Positions 7,510-16,723 are shown, counted from the first letter of the stretch. The stretch is DNA of 29,534 nt from Veillonella sp. AM51-8BH (GCF_003463825.1 NZ_QSDY01000019.1:1-29534); one strand, 5' to 3'. Program-made: numbers and translations. The notes: generated by a model from the letters alone, not told the origin.

Positions 7510-8067
7510 TTAGGCACGTTCGATGTATTGACCTGTACGAGTATCAATACGAAGTACATCATCTACTTCAATGAAGAGAGGTACTTTTACAGTGTAGCCT
7601 GTTTCCAATACAGCTGGTTTGTTACCACCAGTAGCAGTATCGCCACGGATACCAGGATCTGTTTCAACTACGCGAAGTTCAACAGCTACAGGTAAATCGA
7701 TACCGATAACGATACCTTGGAAGAACATGATGGATACTTCCATATTTTCAAGAAGGAAGTTTTTAGCATCACCTAATTGTTCAAGGTTAAGTTCAACTTG
7801 ATCATATGTTTCGTTATCCATGAATGTGTAAGAGCCATCAGACTCGTACAAATATTGCATACGACGACGATCAACATGTGCTTTAGGCACTTTTTCACCT
7901 GCATTGAAAGTACGCTCTACTACAGAACCAGTTTGCAAATTTTTCATTTTAGTACGTACGAATGCAGCACCTTTACCTGGTTTAACGTGTTGGAAATCAA
8001 CTACTTGCCATACATTACCGTCGATTTCAACGGTTACACCTGGACGAAAATCATTACTGGAAATCAT
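7510..8067 (-). CDS. efp: Translation elongation factor P
   Basis: This 185-residue EF-P binds ribosomes stalled at polyproline and promotes peptide bond formation. Domain I (KOW-like) has [20 protein letters not shown] and the loop [14 protein letters not shown], in which Lys32 at the PGKG tip is the residue that is post-translationally modified in many bacteria. Two OB domains follow, ending in the family signature around [37 protein letters not shown] and TGQYIERA. The RBS AGAAGGAG precedes ATG 8067. It lies 15 bases after the M24 peptidase gene, a pairing very common in Firmicutes, and is followed by a terminator. Confidence 0.97.
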   Translation of the reverse strand: MISSNDFRPGVTVEIDGNVWQVVDFQHVKPGKGAAFVRTKMKNLQTGSVVERTFNAGEKVPKAHVDRRRMQYLYESDGSYTFMDNETYDQVELNLEQLGDAKNFLLENMEVSIMFFQGIVIGIDLPVAVELRVVETDPGIRGDTATGGNKPAVLETGYTVKVPLFIEVDDVLRIDTRTGQYIERA

Positions 8068-8082
8068 CTAACTCTTCTCCTT

Positions 8083-9156
8083 CTAAATACCTATTTCAAT
8101 TAACTCTTTTGGACTATGTGTCAACACCTCATAGCCGTCAGATTTGACGATGACACTATCCTCTATTCTCAATCCGATAGTACCTGTAATATAAATGCCA
8201 GGTTCTACCGTAATGATCATATTTTCTGTAAATACCGTATCGGATTTAGTATTGGCCACTGGTTCTTCGTGAATCTCAAGACCTACGCCATGACCAGTAC
8301 CATGATTAAATTCCTTGGTATATCCATGTTCTTTAATATAATCACGACATACTGCATCAAGTTCTTTGCCAGTTATACCTGATCGAACTGCGGCTACGCC
8401 ACGTTTTTGTGCTTCTAAAACTATACTATATAACTTCTTTTGTAATTTAGAGGCAGGCCCCATTACAATAGTTCTAGTCATATCGGAATGATAACCCTTA
8501 TATACGGCACCAAAGTCAAAGGTAACAAAATCACCTGCTTCGATATCCTTATCACTGGCTACACCATGAGGCATACTAGACCGATTACCAGAAGCTACAA
8601 TAGTTGCAAAGGAAGGTTCCTCAGAACCACGTTTTAACATTTCTGATTCTAATATGATACGTGCTTCGTTTTCAGTCATTCCTACCTTTAGTTGTGGTAG
8701 CAATGCGGCGAAAGCTTCATCACCAATGTTAGCTGCTTTACGCAATAATTCCAATTCATCTTCACGCTTAACTGCTCGTAGTTTAGCAAAATTGATAGAC
8801 GTAAAATTAAAGCGTTCATCTAATGTATCACATAAGGTTTCGTATGTATCAACAGGCATTTGTTTGCCCTCAATACCAAATAAACCTTCGTGAATATGAT
8901 GTTCATTGAATATGTCTACAAGAGTATCCATAACAGAGGATTCATATTGAATGACTGTATACCCTTCACATTGTTTTGTAGCTTGCTCAGTATATCTGAA
9001 ATCGGTAATCATAAAGGCTTTATCTTGAGTAATGATAGCAAACCCTGTTGTACCAGTAAAACCAGCAAAATAATGTAAATTTATAGGGCTCATCAAAATG
9101 ACGCCTGTTAATTCTTGCTCTTTAATATACTGTTGTAGCAGATTTAATCCATTCAT
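8083..9156 (-). CDS. M24 family Xaa-Pro aminopeptidase/dipeptidase
   Basis: This is a 357-residue metallopeptidase of the creatinase/prolidase fold. The N-terminal domain ends about residue 125. The C-terminal pita-bread domain carries all dinuclear metal ligands: Asp in TFDFGAVYKGYHSDMTRT (two Asp), His in GTGHGVGLEIHEEP, Glu in TVEPGIYI and Glu in GLRIEDSVIV. It cleaves peptides with proline at the second position in the cytoplasm. ATG 9156 is chosen over ATG 9162 because AGGAG lies 7 bases before the former and too close to the latter. It is directly upstream of efp, as in many Firmicutes. PepP-like and PepQ-like specificity cannot be told apart here. Confidence 0.92.
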   Translation of the reverse strand: MNGLNLLQQYIKEQELTGVILMSPINLHYFAGFTGTTGFAIITQDKAFMITDFRYTEQATKQCEGYTVIQYESSVMDTLVDIFNEHHIHEGLFGIEGKQMPVDTYETLCDTLDERFNFTSINFAKLRAVKREDELELLRKAANIGDEAFAALLPQLKVGMTENEARIILESEMLKRGSEEPSFATIVASGNRSSMPHGVASDKDIEAGDFVTFDFGAVYKGYHSDMTRTIVMGPASKLQKKLYSIVLEAQKRGVAAVRSGITGKELDAVCRDYIKEHGYTKEFNHGTGHGVGLEIHEEPVANTKSDTVFTENMIITVEPGIYITGTIGLRIEDSVIVKSDGYEVLTHSPKELIEIGI

Positions 9157-9195
9157 AATCATGCTCCTAGTCTATAAAGTACAATTAATCTTACC

Positions 9196-9225
9196 ATAAA
9201 ATACCTATATTGAATAGAATTTTAT
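9196..9225. other. AT-rich inverted repeat between rsuA-like gene and M24 peptidase
   Basis: ATAAAAT (9196-9202) pairs with ATTTTAT (9219-9225), with an inner CTAT/ATAG pairing. On the minus strand no T tract follows, so terminator activity is doubtful. It fills most of the 70-base gap, the longest inside this operon, so an internal promoter or processing site is possible. Confidence 0.3.
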
Positions 9226-9226
9226 G

Positions 9227-9925
9227 CTATTTTTTGAAAGCCTCTATATCATCTGAGGATAAGTCCTGTACAGAACCAACCTCTTCAATACCGGTTAAAT
9301 CTATATGACCTATAGTTAAACGCTTTAAATAGGTAACAGTTCCACCAGCAGCGCCAATCATACGTTTTACTTGATGATATTTACCTTCTTCAATTGTGAT
9401 ATGTACAGATTTGGGAGATAAAATATCAATTAAAGCGGGCTTACAATGGGTTCCATCGCCTAGGACGATACCTTCCTTAATACGTTGAATGCCTTCTTCG
9501 GTTAACTCACCTTCGAATTCTACGTAATATACCTTTGATACGTGCTTATTGCCATTAATAATAGAATGTCCCCAAACACCATCATTGGTAAGTAAAAGTA
9601 GACCTTCTGTATCTTTATCTAATCTTCCCACAGGGACCACGCCCATTTTTATATATTCAGGGGGCAATAAATCCATTACGACAGGATGACTTGCATCCTC
9701 TACAGCAGTAACATAGCCTTTAGGCTTATGAAATTTAACATAGTAATGTTGTTTGGTATTAACAATTTGACCATCAACTGCAATGACATCAGACTCAATA
9801 TCTACATGAATATCTTTTTTTCTTGCTACTTCACCATTAATGGTAACTCTCTGATCCTTTATGAGTTGATGGACCTCTTTTCGACTACCGTAGGCTTTAT
9901 TAGCTAATAATTTATCGAGTCGCAT
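9227..9925 (-). CDS. rsuA: RsuA family 16S rRNA pseudouridine synthase
   Basis: This 232-residue protein has an N-terminal S4 domain of the RsuA type (MRLDKLLANKAYGSRKEVH) and a TruA/RsuA catalytic domain. The catalytic aspartate is Asp103 in VPVGRLDKDTEGLLLLTNDG, followed by SKVYYVEFEG and the C-terminal EGKYHQVKRMIGAAGG. Enzymes of this type convert U516 of 16S rRNA to pseudouridine; an RluB-like 23S target is less likely given the S4 sequence. The start overlaps the cobC stop as TAATG, so a housekeeping RNA-modification gene is translationally tied to the cobalamin cluster. Confidence 0.85.
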   Translation of the reverse strand: MRLDKLLANKAYGSRKEVHQLIKDQRVTINGEVARKKDIHVDIESDVIAVDGQIVNTKQHYYVKFHKPKGYVTAVEDASHPVVMDLLPPEYIKMGVVPVGRLDKDTEGLLLLTNDGVWGHSIINGNKHVSKVYYVEFEGELTEEGIQRIKEGIVLGDGTHCKPALIDILSPKSVHITIEEGKYHQVKRMIGAAGGTVTYLKRLTIGHIDLTGIEEVGSVQDLSSDDIEAFKK

Positions 9926-10563
9926 TATACATGTCCTTGTAGTAACTCAACATGGGCCGTATCATTGAGCAAATTCAAAATATTATGATCATATTCGCCC
10001 ATACCATTATAGAAAATACGGTTAATAGCCGTATTACCTTGGCTAAAATTCCAACAATGACTAATTGAAATATCTAATAATTTACATAATAATGTTCGAA
10101 TAGTTCCGCCGTGACATGCAATTAAAAGTGTTTCCTCTTCATCATTTTTGTTGAGAAATTCTTCAAGACCTGCCCATGCTCGATCTTGTAAATCTTTAAA
10201 GCTTTCTCCGTTTGGAACTTTTACAAGATGAGGTCTCAAATACATCTCATCAATTAGGCCCGGCCAGCGTGCTTCAATATCTGAGAATAGCATAGCTTCC
10301 CAGTCACCAAAATTAAGCTCTCGCAATCGTTTATCTACTGTAATAGGTGTAGTGCGGTTGCCTCGAATAGTTTCGGCTGTAACTAAAGCACGACTTAAAT
10401 CACTCGATAATATACGGTCAAAGGTTATATCTTTAAGAGCTTCACCACAGGCCTTAGCTTGATTTAAACCATTTTCATTTAGAGGAACATCTGTAATGCC
10501 TTGATATTTCCCCATTTTATTCCAATCAGTTTCGCCATGGCGCACAATATATAATGTCTTCAT
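9925..10563 (-). CDS. cobC: Histidine phosphatase, probable alpha-ribazole phosphatase
   Basis: This 212-residue phosphoglycerate-mutase-like phosphatase has the phosphohistidine motif IVRHGETDWN (His9) near the N-terminus, RALVTAETI, the acid RELNFGDWE near 81-89 and the second histidine in IACHGGTIR (His151). The family is broad, but the neighbours cobD, pduX-like, cobS, cbiB, cbiP and cobU point to CobC, which removes the 5' phosphate from alpha-ribazole phosphate or adenosylcobalamin phosphate. The GDWE variant matches annotated CobC proteins. The RBS AGGAAG precedes ATG 10563, 7 bases after cobD. General phosphatase identity is firm; substrate is from context. Confidence 0.85.
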   Translation of the reverse strand: MKTLYIVRHGETDWNKMGKYQGITDVPLNENGLNQAKACGEALKDITFDRILSSDLSRALVTAETIRGNRTTPITVDKRLRELNFGDWEAMLFSDIEARWPGLIDEMYLRPHLVKVPNGESFKDLQDRAWAGLEEFLNKNDEEETLLIACHGGTIRTLLCKLLDISISHCWNFSQGNTAINRIFYNGMGEYDHNILNLLNDTAHVELLQGHV

Positions 10564-10570
10564 AATCTTC

Positions 10571-11701
10571 CTATACTTTCAAAATATCTGTTAGCTTCTC
10601 TACTAATTTGATATTAGTATCATGATCTTTAATAGCAATGCGTACCCATTGATTATTGAGACCTACATAAGAGTTACAATTGCGTACAATCATGTTATCT
10701 CTCTTTAGATTTTCATTAATCGTATTTGCTGTAATACCTTCACGATTTACTTTGAACAAGATAAAATTGGCGGACGGTGGATATACGGTAATCCCTTCTA
10801 TTGCATCTAATGCATTATACATAAATGATCTTTCCTCATTTAATTCTTGTTTTGTTCTTTTTATATAATCAACATCATTCAAAGCAGCCTCTGTATAAGC
10901 TTGGGCCAATGTATTTACAGACCAACTAGGAATATATTGATGTAGTTGACTAATTAATTTTTCGTTACCATAAGCAGCACCAATTCTAAGGCCTGGTACA
11001 GCATAAAATTTTGTGAAAGAATGAACCACGATGACATTATCGAATTCATTTACTAAAGAGCGCATAGAATGCTCATTATCTTGTAATGGATCATTTCCAA
11101 CAAAATCGATAAATGATTCATCTATAACAAGTAAGCTATTTGCATCTTTCAACATGCTCGCTACAGTGCGAATATGATCTTTATCAAGTAATGTACCATC
11201 TGGATTATTAGGATTACCTAAAAATACAATGATGCGACCATCTTGCCCTTTTAGTTCAGCTGCAAAGGTTTCTAATGCCAAATATGGTACCTCAAAATAA
11301 GGTTTTCCATTATCATCTTCCCGAGGGCGATAAAAAATATCACGTACAGGAATCTTACTTGCTTCAAGAGCCTCTTTATACTCAGAAAATCCTGGTGCTG
11401 GTACAAACGCACCAGTATATCCAGGTAACCGACAAATGGCATACAATAACTCAGCTGCACCATTGCCGACTATAATTTGATTCTTATCCATTCCATATGT
11501 ATCAGCAATAGCATTTAACACATCATCATTTGTAGCATCTGGATAATGAGAAATATAACGTAATTGATTATTTAATGCATCCAATCCACGTTGACTAGGT
11601 CCAAGAGGATTAATATTAGCGCTAAAATCAATTACCTCATATGGTTCAATTCGTTGTTCATGGGCAAACTGAAATATATTGCCCCCATGTATCTTAGACA
11701 T
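10571..11701 (-). CDS. cobD: L-threonine-O-3-phosphate decarboxylase
   Basis: This 376-residue fold-type I PLP enzyme of the HisC-like branch makes (R)-1-amino-2-propanol O-2-phosphate, the linker between corrin and nucleotide loop. FSANINPLGPS near residue 26 is the family's N-terminal signature. GNPNNPDGT (162-170) and DESFIDF (194-200) line the cofactor pocket, and Lys231 in VVHSFTKFYAVPGLRIG is the Schiff-base lysine. The arginine of the C-terminal WVRIAIKD should bind the substrate carboxylate or phosphate. Histidinol-phosphate aminotransferase is the main alternative, but the FIDF motif and the cobalamin neighbours favour CobD. Confidence 0.92.
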   Translation of the reverse strand: MSKIHGGNIFQFAHEQRIEPYEVIDFSANINPLGPSQRGLDALNNQLRYISHYPDATNDDVLNAIADTYGMDKNQIIVGNGAAELLYAICRLPGYTGAFVPAPGFSEYKEALEASKIPVRDIFYRPREDDNGKPYFEVPYLALETFAAELKGQDGRIIVFLGNPNNPDGTLLDKDHIRTVASMLKDANSLLVIDESFIDFVGNDPLQDNEHSMRSLVNEFDNVIVVHSFTKFYAVPGLRIGAAYGNEKLISQLHQYIPSWSVNTLAQAYTEAALNDVDYIKRTKQELNEERSFMYNALDAIEGITVYPPSANFILFKVNREGITANTINENLKRDNMIVRNCNSYVGLNNQWVRIAIKDHDTNIKLVEKLTDILKV

Positions 11702-11725
11702 TCGATTCTCTTTCTATTAAATATA

Positions 11726-12610
11726 TTATCGTTTGATATAGGTCAATCCTTCGTTTGTTGTTTCTACAGTATCCACATAGGATAACTGTGGTAATTTACG
11801 CATAATCTCTTGTTTACAATCATCAATTCGCCCATAATCTACTGGAAATAAAAGGCCCATAATGGTCCCACTATGAGCTATGATTGTACCAACACTATTG
11901 TAGTAATTACCAATATCATGAAAATCATATAAATTCGATTTATACAATATACGTTGATTACCAAAGGCACTTAATGTAGCTGCTTGACCTATTAAATTTA
12001 TATCATGTGTATTCAATCCCCGTTTGAATAAATCAAGTGACTCTTCTATGATTGATTCTTTTTCTAAAATCTTAGTTTGTAAATCTACTTGTTGATTAAA
12101 AGAAATCGTATCTATACTCCCACCCTCATCAAATACAAGGATTTTCAATGGAGGACACATGCCTAGTGGTTGGGAAATAGTGCCTTTTATATAATCAAAC
12201 TGAGTAACACCTTGATAAAATGAAGCATCTGTAGGCTCTACAGATAAGCAAATTTGCTCTAATTCCTTTAGTGATAGATCATAATTCATGGCTAATGCTG
12301 TTGCCATAGCCGTCACAGAAATATCCGCAGAACTTGAGGCCATCCCCTTACCCTGTATGATGTCAGAACGTACATATACAGGTGGACAAGCTTGGTTTTT
12401 ATTATTTTTTTGTAATAATCGCTGTACTAATTCTCTTGCCTTCGCAGACTTAGGCTGTAATGCACAATAGTGCTGTGAAAACGGATGTGTTACATTACTT
12501 AATGCGTAGGAGTATCGATTAATAGGACAAGTCACTAAGAATGACTGACCATTAATAGAACCTTGTAGAAATTCCCCACATGTACCTGGGGCTCTTACAT
12601 AATAGGTCAC
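11726..12610 (-). CDS. pduX: GHMP-family kinase, L-threonine kinase (PduX-like)
   Basis: This 294-residue GHMP kinase opens with VRAPGTCGEFLQGSINGQ, the PduX signature. The ATP-binding loop is IIQGKGMASSSADISVTA near residues 85-101, and the C-terminal motif is AHSGTIMGLLFP. PduX phosphorylates L-threonine to O-phosphothreonine, the substrate of CobD, whose gene follows 24 bases downstream, so substrate supply and decarboxylation are side by side. The start is a GTG at 12610 preceded by AAAGGAG. A mevalonate-pathway kinase is excluded by the N-terminus and context. The homoserine kinase encoded near 19050-19963 is a different GHMP member. Confidence 0.88.
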   Translation of the reverse strand: MTYYVRAPGTCGEFLQGSINGQSFLVTCPINRYSYALSNVTHPFSQHYCALQPKSAKARELVQRLLQKNNKNQACPPVYVRSDIIQGKGMASSSADISVTAMATALAMNYDLSLKELEQICLSVEPTDASFYQGVTQFDYIKGTISQPLGMCPPLKILVFDEGGSIDTISFNQQVDLQTKILEKESIIEESLDLFKRGLNTHDINLIGQAATLSAFGNQRILYKSNLYDFHDIGNYYNSVGTIIAHSGTIMGLLFPVDYGRIDDCKQEIMRKLPQLSYVDTVETTNEGLTYIKR

Positions 12611-12673
12611 ATTGAACTCCTTTCACATTAAATAAAAATAGTAACTTATAAGAAGCCATTAGGCAGAACGTTA

Positions 12674-13567
12674 TTAAAACATAGTCGTATTGGATGCGAC
12701 AGTAGCAGATAATATGGACAAGATAATGATATATACAAAGAGTAATAATACCTCTGTAACCTCTACAACAAATCCATATGTGTCACCAGTAGTACCACCA
12801 AGTTGCTTAACAATATAACGATTAAGCAAACGATTGATAATATAGGTAATTATCATGCTTACAATATTGATTTGGAAAATACCTAAGGTAGCATAGACTA
12901 ATACACCTAGTCCTACAACATATCCAACATCAGCTACAGAGAATATAGAATATGCGCCATATAAAAGGGTATACAAAATCGTACCGATTATTAATATAAC
13001 AATAGGCATAAAGAAGGTTGAAATTGTATTGTACGTAATAACATGCTTTGGAGCTAAGTTAGCAAAGGCAGCACCCATTCCCTCTTTTCTCGCATACGGA
13101 TAAGATCTGATACTCAATACAAGGGACCAACGGCTCATTAATGGCATCATAATCAATGCCATAGGAATAAATTCCGCTGTAGGAATGGCCGTTAATAATT
13201 GCCATTTTAAAAGTGTAACAAATACAAAAGCAACAACACCAAAAGAGCCTATACGGCTATCTTTCATAATTTCCAGCTTACGTTCCCGTTCACGTCCTGA
13301 AAATAGACCATCACTTGTATCCATTAAACCATCAGCATGGAGACCACCAGTAATCAAGAATTCCGCTATAACGATGATTAACATCAACGGAACCAACGGA
13401 ATAAACGGTGATAATATACCATACAATAATGCCAAGATAAGGCCAATAATTAAGCCTACATAAGGAAAGGCCACAACGGATTTACCAAAGTCGTCTACAG
13501 ACCATTCTGTTTGATTAACGATTTTTAAACGTGTTAAAAACTGTAATGCTATGAAAAAAGGTGTCAT
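12674..13567 (-). CDS. cobS: Adenosylcobinamide-GDP ribazoletransferase (cobalamin synthase)
   Basis: This 297-residue polytopic membrane enzyme joins adenosylcobinamide-GDP with alpha-ribazole (phosphate). The N-terminal FFIALQFLTRLK is typical of CobS. The hallmark GLHADGLMDTSDGLFSGRER, with a cluster of aspartates on a cytoplasmic loop, lies around residues 75-95, followed by KLEIMKDSRIGSFGV. GGTTGDTYG near residue 262 is the conserved C-terminal motif. Six or more hydrophobic segments are visible. The start overlaps the cbiB stop as TAATG. A 63-base AT-rich gap separates it from pduX. Confidence 0.95.
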   Translation of the reverse strand: MTPFFIALQFLTRLKIVNQTEWSVDDFGKSVVAFPYVGLIIGLILALLYGILSPFIPLVPLMLIIVIAEFLITGGLHADGLMDTSDGLFSGRERERKLEIMKDSRIGSFGVVAFVFVTLLKWQLLTAIPTAEFIPMALIMMPLMSRWSLVLSIRSYPYARKEGMGAAFANLAPKHVITYNTISTFFMPIVILIIGTILYTLLYGAYSIFSVADVGYVVGLGVLVYATLGIFQINIVSMIITYIINRLLNRYIVKQLGGTTGDTYGFVVEVTEVLLLFVYIIILSILSATVASNTTMF

Positions 13568-14559
13568 TATACATTCATCCCATAAGTAATGGCTGTACTA
13601 ATAATAACCATTAGTATAGTCGTAAAATACATCATATAAATTGTGCGTGTAATATGGTTGCGATTTAATTTTTCAATAGGATCCCCCATGTATTCACGGA
13701 AGGTCATTTTCTTGAAATATTGATTGTAACCACCTAAACGAATATGTAAAGCACCTGCAACTGGTGCTTCTGCATAGCCGCCATTAGGACTTGGATGCTT
13801 ATTAGCATCACGCAAGCCAATTTGGAGAGCTTTCTTTGCGTCAAAACGTAAAAAGAATGCAGAAATAATTAATAATATAAAGGTAATTCGTGCAGGAATC
13901 CAGTTAAGTACATCATCAAAGCGGGCAGCTACACGACCAAAGTACATATACTTTTGATTTTTATAGCCCAGCATAGAGTCCATAGTATTGGCAGTTCTAT
14001 ATAGAATTGCCCCCATTGGACCGCCGATGATGAAGAAAAATAAAGGCGCAATAATGCCATCTACTGTATTTTCTGCAATGGTCTCTACAGTAGCTCGTGT
14101 AATTTCGCTTTCATCTAATTCTTCTGTATCGCGCCCTACAATCCAAGATAATCGCTTACGAGCTTCTTCAATATTATCTTGCTTAATTAATTGGCTAATA
14201 GTAAAGCCTGCACCTGCTAGTGAGCGTGGAGATATAGCAATGTAAAGAATAATTACTTCAAGAGCGTATTCTACCCATTCATCAACTACGCCACCAAGCC
14301 ATAGAATTAAAGATACAATAATATATACAGAAATAAGGATTAAACCTACTGCAATACCGCCGTACCATAGTTTTTTTGTATCATTATCAGTATCTTTATA
14401 TAGAACTGCCTCGAAAAAGGATATAATACGGCCAATTATAGCCACAGGATGATATTTACTATTGGGATCTCCAATAAGCAAATCCAATATAAATGCTAAG
14501 GTTGGAATACATACAAAGCTATACTTTGTAAACCAATGTAATATTGTTAAATGTTCCAT
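13567..14559 (-). CDS. cbiB: Adenosylcobinamide-phosphate synthase CbiB
   Basis: This 330-residue multi-pass membrane protein attaches aminopropanol phosphate to adenosylcobyric acid. Family motifs are LDLLIGDPNSKYHPVAIIGR near residue 25, ISPRSLAGAG, ARKRLSWIVGRDTEELDES, TVETIAENTVDGIIAPLFFF near 157, YRTANTMDSMLGYKNQKY and HPSPNGGYAEAPVAGALHIR. Length matches the family. In Pseudomonas naming this is CobD, not to be confused with the decarboxylase at 10571. The RBS GGGGAGAT precedes ATG 14559, 12 bases after cbiP. Confidence 0.96.
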   Translation of the reverse strand: MEHLTILHWFTKYSFVCIPTLAFILDLLIGDPNSKYHPVAIIGRIISFFEAVLYKDTDNDTKKLWYGGIAVGLILISVYIIVSLILWLGGVVDEWVEYALEVIILYIAISPRSLAGAGFTISQLIKQDNIEEARKRLSWIVGRDTEELDESEITRATVETIAENTVDGIIAPLFFFIIGGPMGAILYRTANTMDSMLGYKNQKYMYFGRVAARFDDVLNWIPARITFILLIISAFFLRFDAKKALQIGLRDANKHPSPNGGYAEAPVAGALHIRLGGYNQYFKKMTFREYMGDPIEKLNRNHITRTIYMMYFTTILMVIISTAITYGMNV

Positions 14560-14571
14560 ACATCTCCCCTA

Positions 14572-16089
14572 CTAACCCAAGGTAGACTTAATATAATCCA
14601 TATCTAAGTGTTCTTCTACAATATCAGCTAATCGATTGTAAGCTGCATTTTTGTGATCAAAATAATGGAATACTACATCTAATGGTTCTAACCCCTTACG
14701 CTCACGTAACTGATTGATAATAAAGCGTCTAAATTCATCATTATCAAATACACCGTGAATATATGTCCCCATTACTTGATGATTGCCATCGATAAAGCCA
14801 TCAATTACATTGACCGCCTCTTCACTGCGACTCGTAATAGTGAAACAACGGCTCACGGTATCTACTAATGGCGTAGTATCCCCCATATGGATTTCATAGC
14901 CTACTAATTTTTCACCTGTAAATGTACCATTTAAAAACTGAAGATTAGATACGTTAAATTCTACTTGGTGTGTCGTTTTTTGATCCTTCATTGTGGTGGA
15001 GGAATCTACTAAACCAAGACCTTCAACTTCTTCAATATCACCTTCCATATGATGCGGATCATATATTGTTTTACCTAACATTTGATTGCCACCACATACA
15101 CCGATAACAGGTGTGCCTTGTTCAGCAAGCTGCTTAATTTCATCAGCAAAGCCAGAATTACGAAGATATGTTAGGTCTGCTAATGTATTTTTAGAACCAG
15201 GTAAAATGATTAAGTCCGGTTTACCAATAACATCTCCAGGACCCACAAAACGGACAGATACATCTGGTTCATAATTTAATGCATCAAAGTCCGTAAAGTT
15301 AGAAATTTTAGGTGTTTGCATAACTACTACTTGAATCTCTTTAGCACCGCTATTGCGTTTATTTTCTAGTGCCACAGAGTCCTCTTCATCGATATCAAGG
15401 TTTTCAATGGCAGGAATAACACCTACTACCTTTTTACCTGTTTTTTCTTCGATGAATGTGAGTGCAGGTTCTAATAATTTAATATCACCACGGAATTTAT
15501 TGATAACAATGCCTTTAATAAGATCTCGCTCTTCTGGTTCTAATAATTCTAAGGTACCAACGATAGATGCAATAGCACCACCACGGTCGATATCAGCAAT
15601 GAGATATACAGGAGCTTGCGTCATCTTAGCAATGCGCATATTTACGATATCATTAGCTTTGAGATTAACTTCTGCTGGACTACCGGCACCTTCAATAACC
15701 ATCATATCGAAGTTAGAATCCAAGAAGTCGATAGATTCTTTTACCTTATCAAGGGCTGTTAAAGAATATTTTGTATGGTATTCTTTAGCACTATAGACGC
15801 CAACTGGCTTGCCCATTAATACGACTTGAGAGGATTGATTACCTGTAGGTTTTAATAAAACAGGGTTCATTTGAACAATTGGATCTATGCCTGCAGCCTC
15901 AGCTTGCGCTACTTGAGCACGACCAATTTCATCCCCCCATTTAGTGACATACGAATTGAGGGCCATATTTTGAGCTTTAAAAGGAACGGTTTTAAAACCT
16001 TTTCTGTAAAAGATGCGGCATAAAGCAGTACATAAAATACTTTTACCTACATTGGAACTCGTTCCTTGGAACATAATTTTCTTAGCCAT
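14572..16089 (-). CDS. cbiP: Cobyric acid synthase (glutamine-hydrolysing)
   Basis: This 505-residue enzyme performs four amidations (b, d, e and g positions) on adenosylcobyrinic acid a,c-diamide using ATP and glutamine. The N-terminal P-loop NTPase domain has FQGTSSNVGKSI (residues 8-18), QNMALNSYVT and DIDRGGAIAS. The C-terminal class I glutamine amidotransferase domain has the nucleophile Cys332 in GVCGGNQMLG and the triad histidine in GTYIHGVFDN. Also called CobQ. It starts inside the end of cobU (8-base overlap) with AGGAGG upstream. No ring-contraction or precorrin methylation genes lie in the window, so earlier corrin steps must be elsewhere or absent. Confidence 0.96.
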   Translation of the reverse strand: MAKKIMFQGTSSNVGKSILCTALCRIFYRKGFKTVPFKAQNMALNSYVTKWGDEIGRAQVAQAEAAGIDPIVQMNPVLLKPTGNQSSQVVLMGKPVGVYSAKEYHTKYSLTALDKVKESIDFLDSNFDMMVIEGAGSPAEVNLKANDIVNMRIAKMTQAPVYLIADIDRGGAIASIVGTLELLEPEERDLIKGIVINKFRGDIKLLEPALTFIEEKTGKKVVGVIPAIENLDIDEEDSVALENKRNSGAKEIQVVVMQTPKISNFTDFDALNYEPDVSVRFVGPGDVIGKPDLIILPGSKNTLADLTYLRNSGFADEIKQLAEQGTPVIGVCGGNQMLGKTIYDPHHMEGDIEEVEGLGLVDSSTTMKDQKTTHQVEFNVSNLQFLNGTFTGEKLVGYEIHMGDTTPLVDTVSRCFTITSRSEEAVNVIDGFIDGNHQVMGTYIHGVFDNDEFRRFIINQLRERKGLEPLDVVFHYFDHKNAAYNRLADIVEEHLDMDYIKSTLG

Positions 16090-16660
16090 TTATATGAACC
16101 TCCTGGGATTTTAATTCAATGGTAACACCACTAATTGTTAAGTATAATTTATCAGCTACAGTTGCGACTGTCCGATTGACGCGACCTGCAATATCTCTAA
16201 AATATCTAGCTAGCTTATTATCTGGTACAATACCAAGACCAATTTCATTAGTTACAAAAATAACTGTTTTCCCATCACTTGATGCAATTAAACTTAGTAA
16301 TGATTCTAATTCTGAAAGTACAGCCTCTTCCAAGTCATTAGCATCTTGTTGCCCTTGTATAGAACCATGTGCCATCATGTGATTCGTAGTAAACATAGTT
16401 AAACAATCTATAAGAATTACATCAGCAGATTGGCTAATATTTTGCCACTCTTTAGCCAAATATAATGGTACTTCAAAATTTGTCCATATTGCACCACGTC
16501 GTTCTTGGTGTTTTTTTATGCGATCAACCATTTCTTCATCAAACGCTTGTCCTGTTGCTACATAAGCTTTACGACCCTCCGTAGAAAGTGCTAAACGTTC
16601 TGCAAATTCACTTTTTCCACTGCGTGCTCCACCGGAACACAATATAATTTGGGATTTCAT
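16082..16660 (-). CDS. cobU: Adenosylcobinamide kinase / adenosylcobinamide-phosphate guanylyltransferase
   Basis: From ATG 16660 the protein has 192 residues. CobU phosphorylates adenosylcobinamide and transfers GMP from GTP to give adenosylcobinamide-GDP, the CobS substrate. The Walker A motif is GGARSGKS at 10-17; the motif KKHQERRGAIWTNFE contains the histidine that carries the GMP intermediate; DVILIDCLTMF is Walker B-like; FVTNEIGLGIVP is the conserved later motif. The longer start at 16675 adds only MYRCI and lacks a better RBS, whereas AGGTG precedes ATG 16660. It is the first gene of the cobalamin operon, facing a divergent gene 63 bases away. Confidence 0.94.
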   Translation of the reverse strand: MKSQIILCSGGARSGKSEFAERLALSTEGRKAYVATGQAFDEEMVDRIKKHQERRGAIWTNFEVPLYLAKEWQNISQSADVILIDCLTMFTTNHMMAHGSIQGQQDANDLEEAVLSELESLLSLIASSDGKTVIFVTNEIGLGIVPDNKLARYFRDIAGRVNRTVATVADKLYLTISGVTIELKSQEVHING

Positions 16661-16723
16661 AATGCACCTATACAAGAATTTATAATTTCAGTATCATTAT
16701 AAGTATAACAAAGGAGCGATACT
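16661..16723. promoter_or_regulatory. Divergent intergenic region, cobU / unknown gene
   Basis: These 63 bases must hold the start signals for both directions unless the promoters lie inside the genes. TATAAT at 16681-16686 is a possible -10 for the plus-strand gene, without a clear -35. The segment is too short for a cobalamin riboswitch (about 200 nt), and none of its conserved boxes was seen, so B12 control of the operon by that route is not supported here. Confidence 0.4.

Noticed and set aside
7777..8103. 108-codon open frame on the plus strand over efp
   Set aside because: It is antisense to highly conserved efp, with an unlikely Cys- and Phe-rich sequence and no RBS.
11272..11463. 63-codon minus-strand open frame inside cobD
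   Set aside because: It is an alternative frame within a well-conserved PLP enzyme with no start signal.
12674..14559. Horizontal-transfer island around the cobalamin genes
   Set aside because: Base composition and codon use match the neighbours, and no integrase, repeats or tRNA flank the cluster.
15353..15796. 147-codon open frame on the plus strand
   Set aside because: It lies entirely antisense to cbiP, has no RBS and its composition is the mirror of the real gene.
16661..16723. Possible cobalamin riboswitch ahead of cobU
   Set aside because: The gap is far too short and no B12-box-like sequence was seen.
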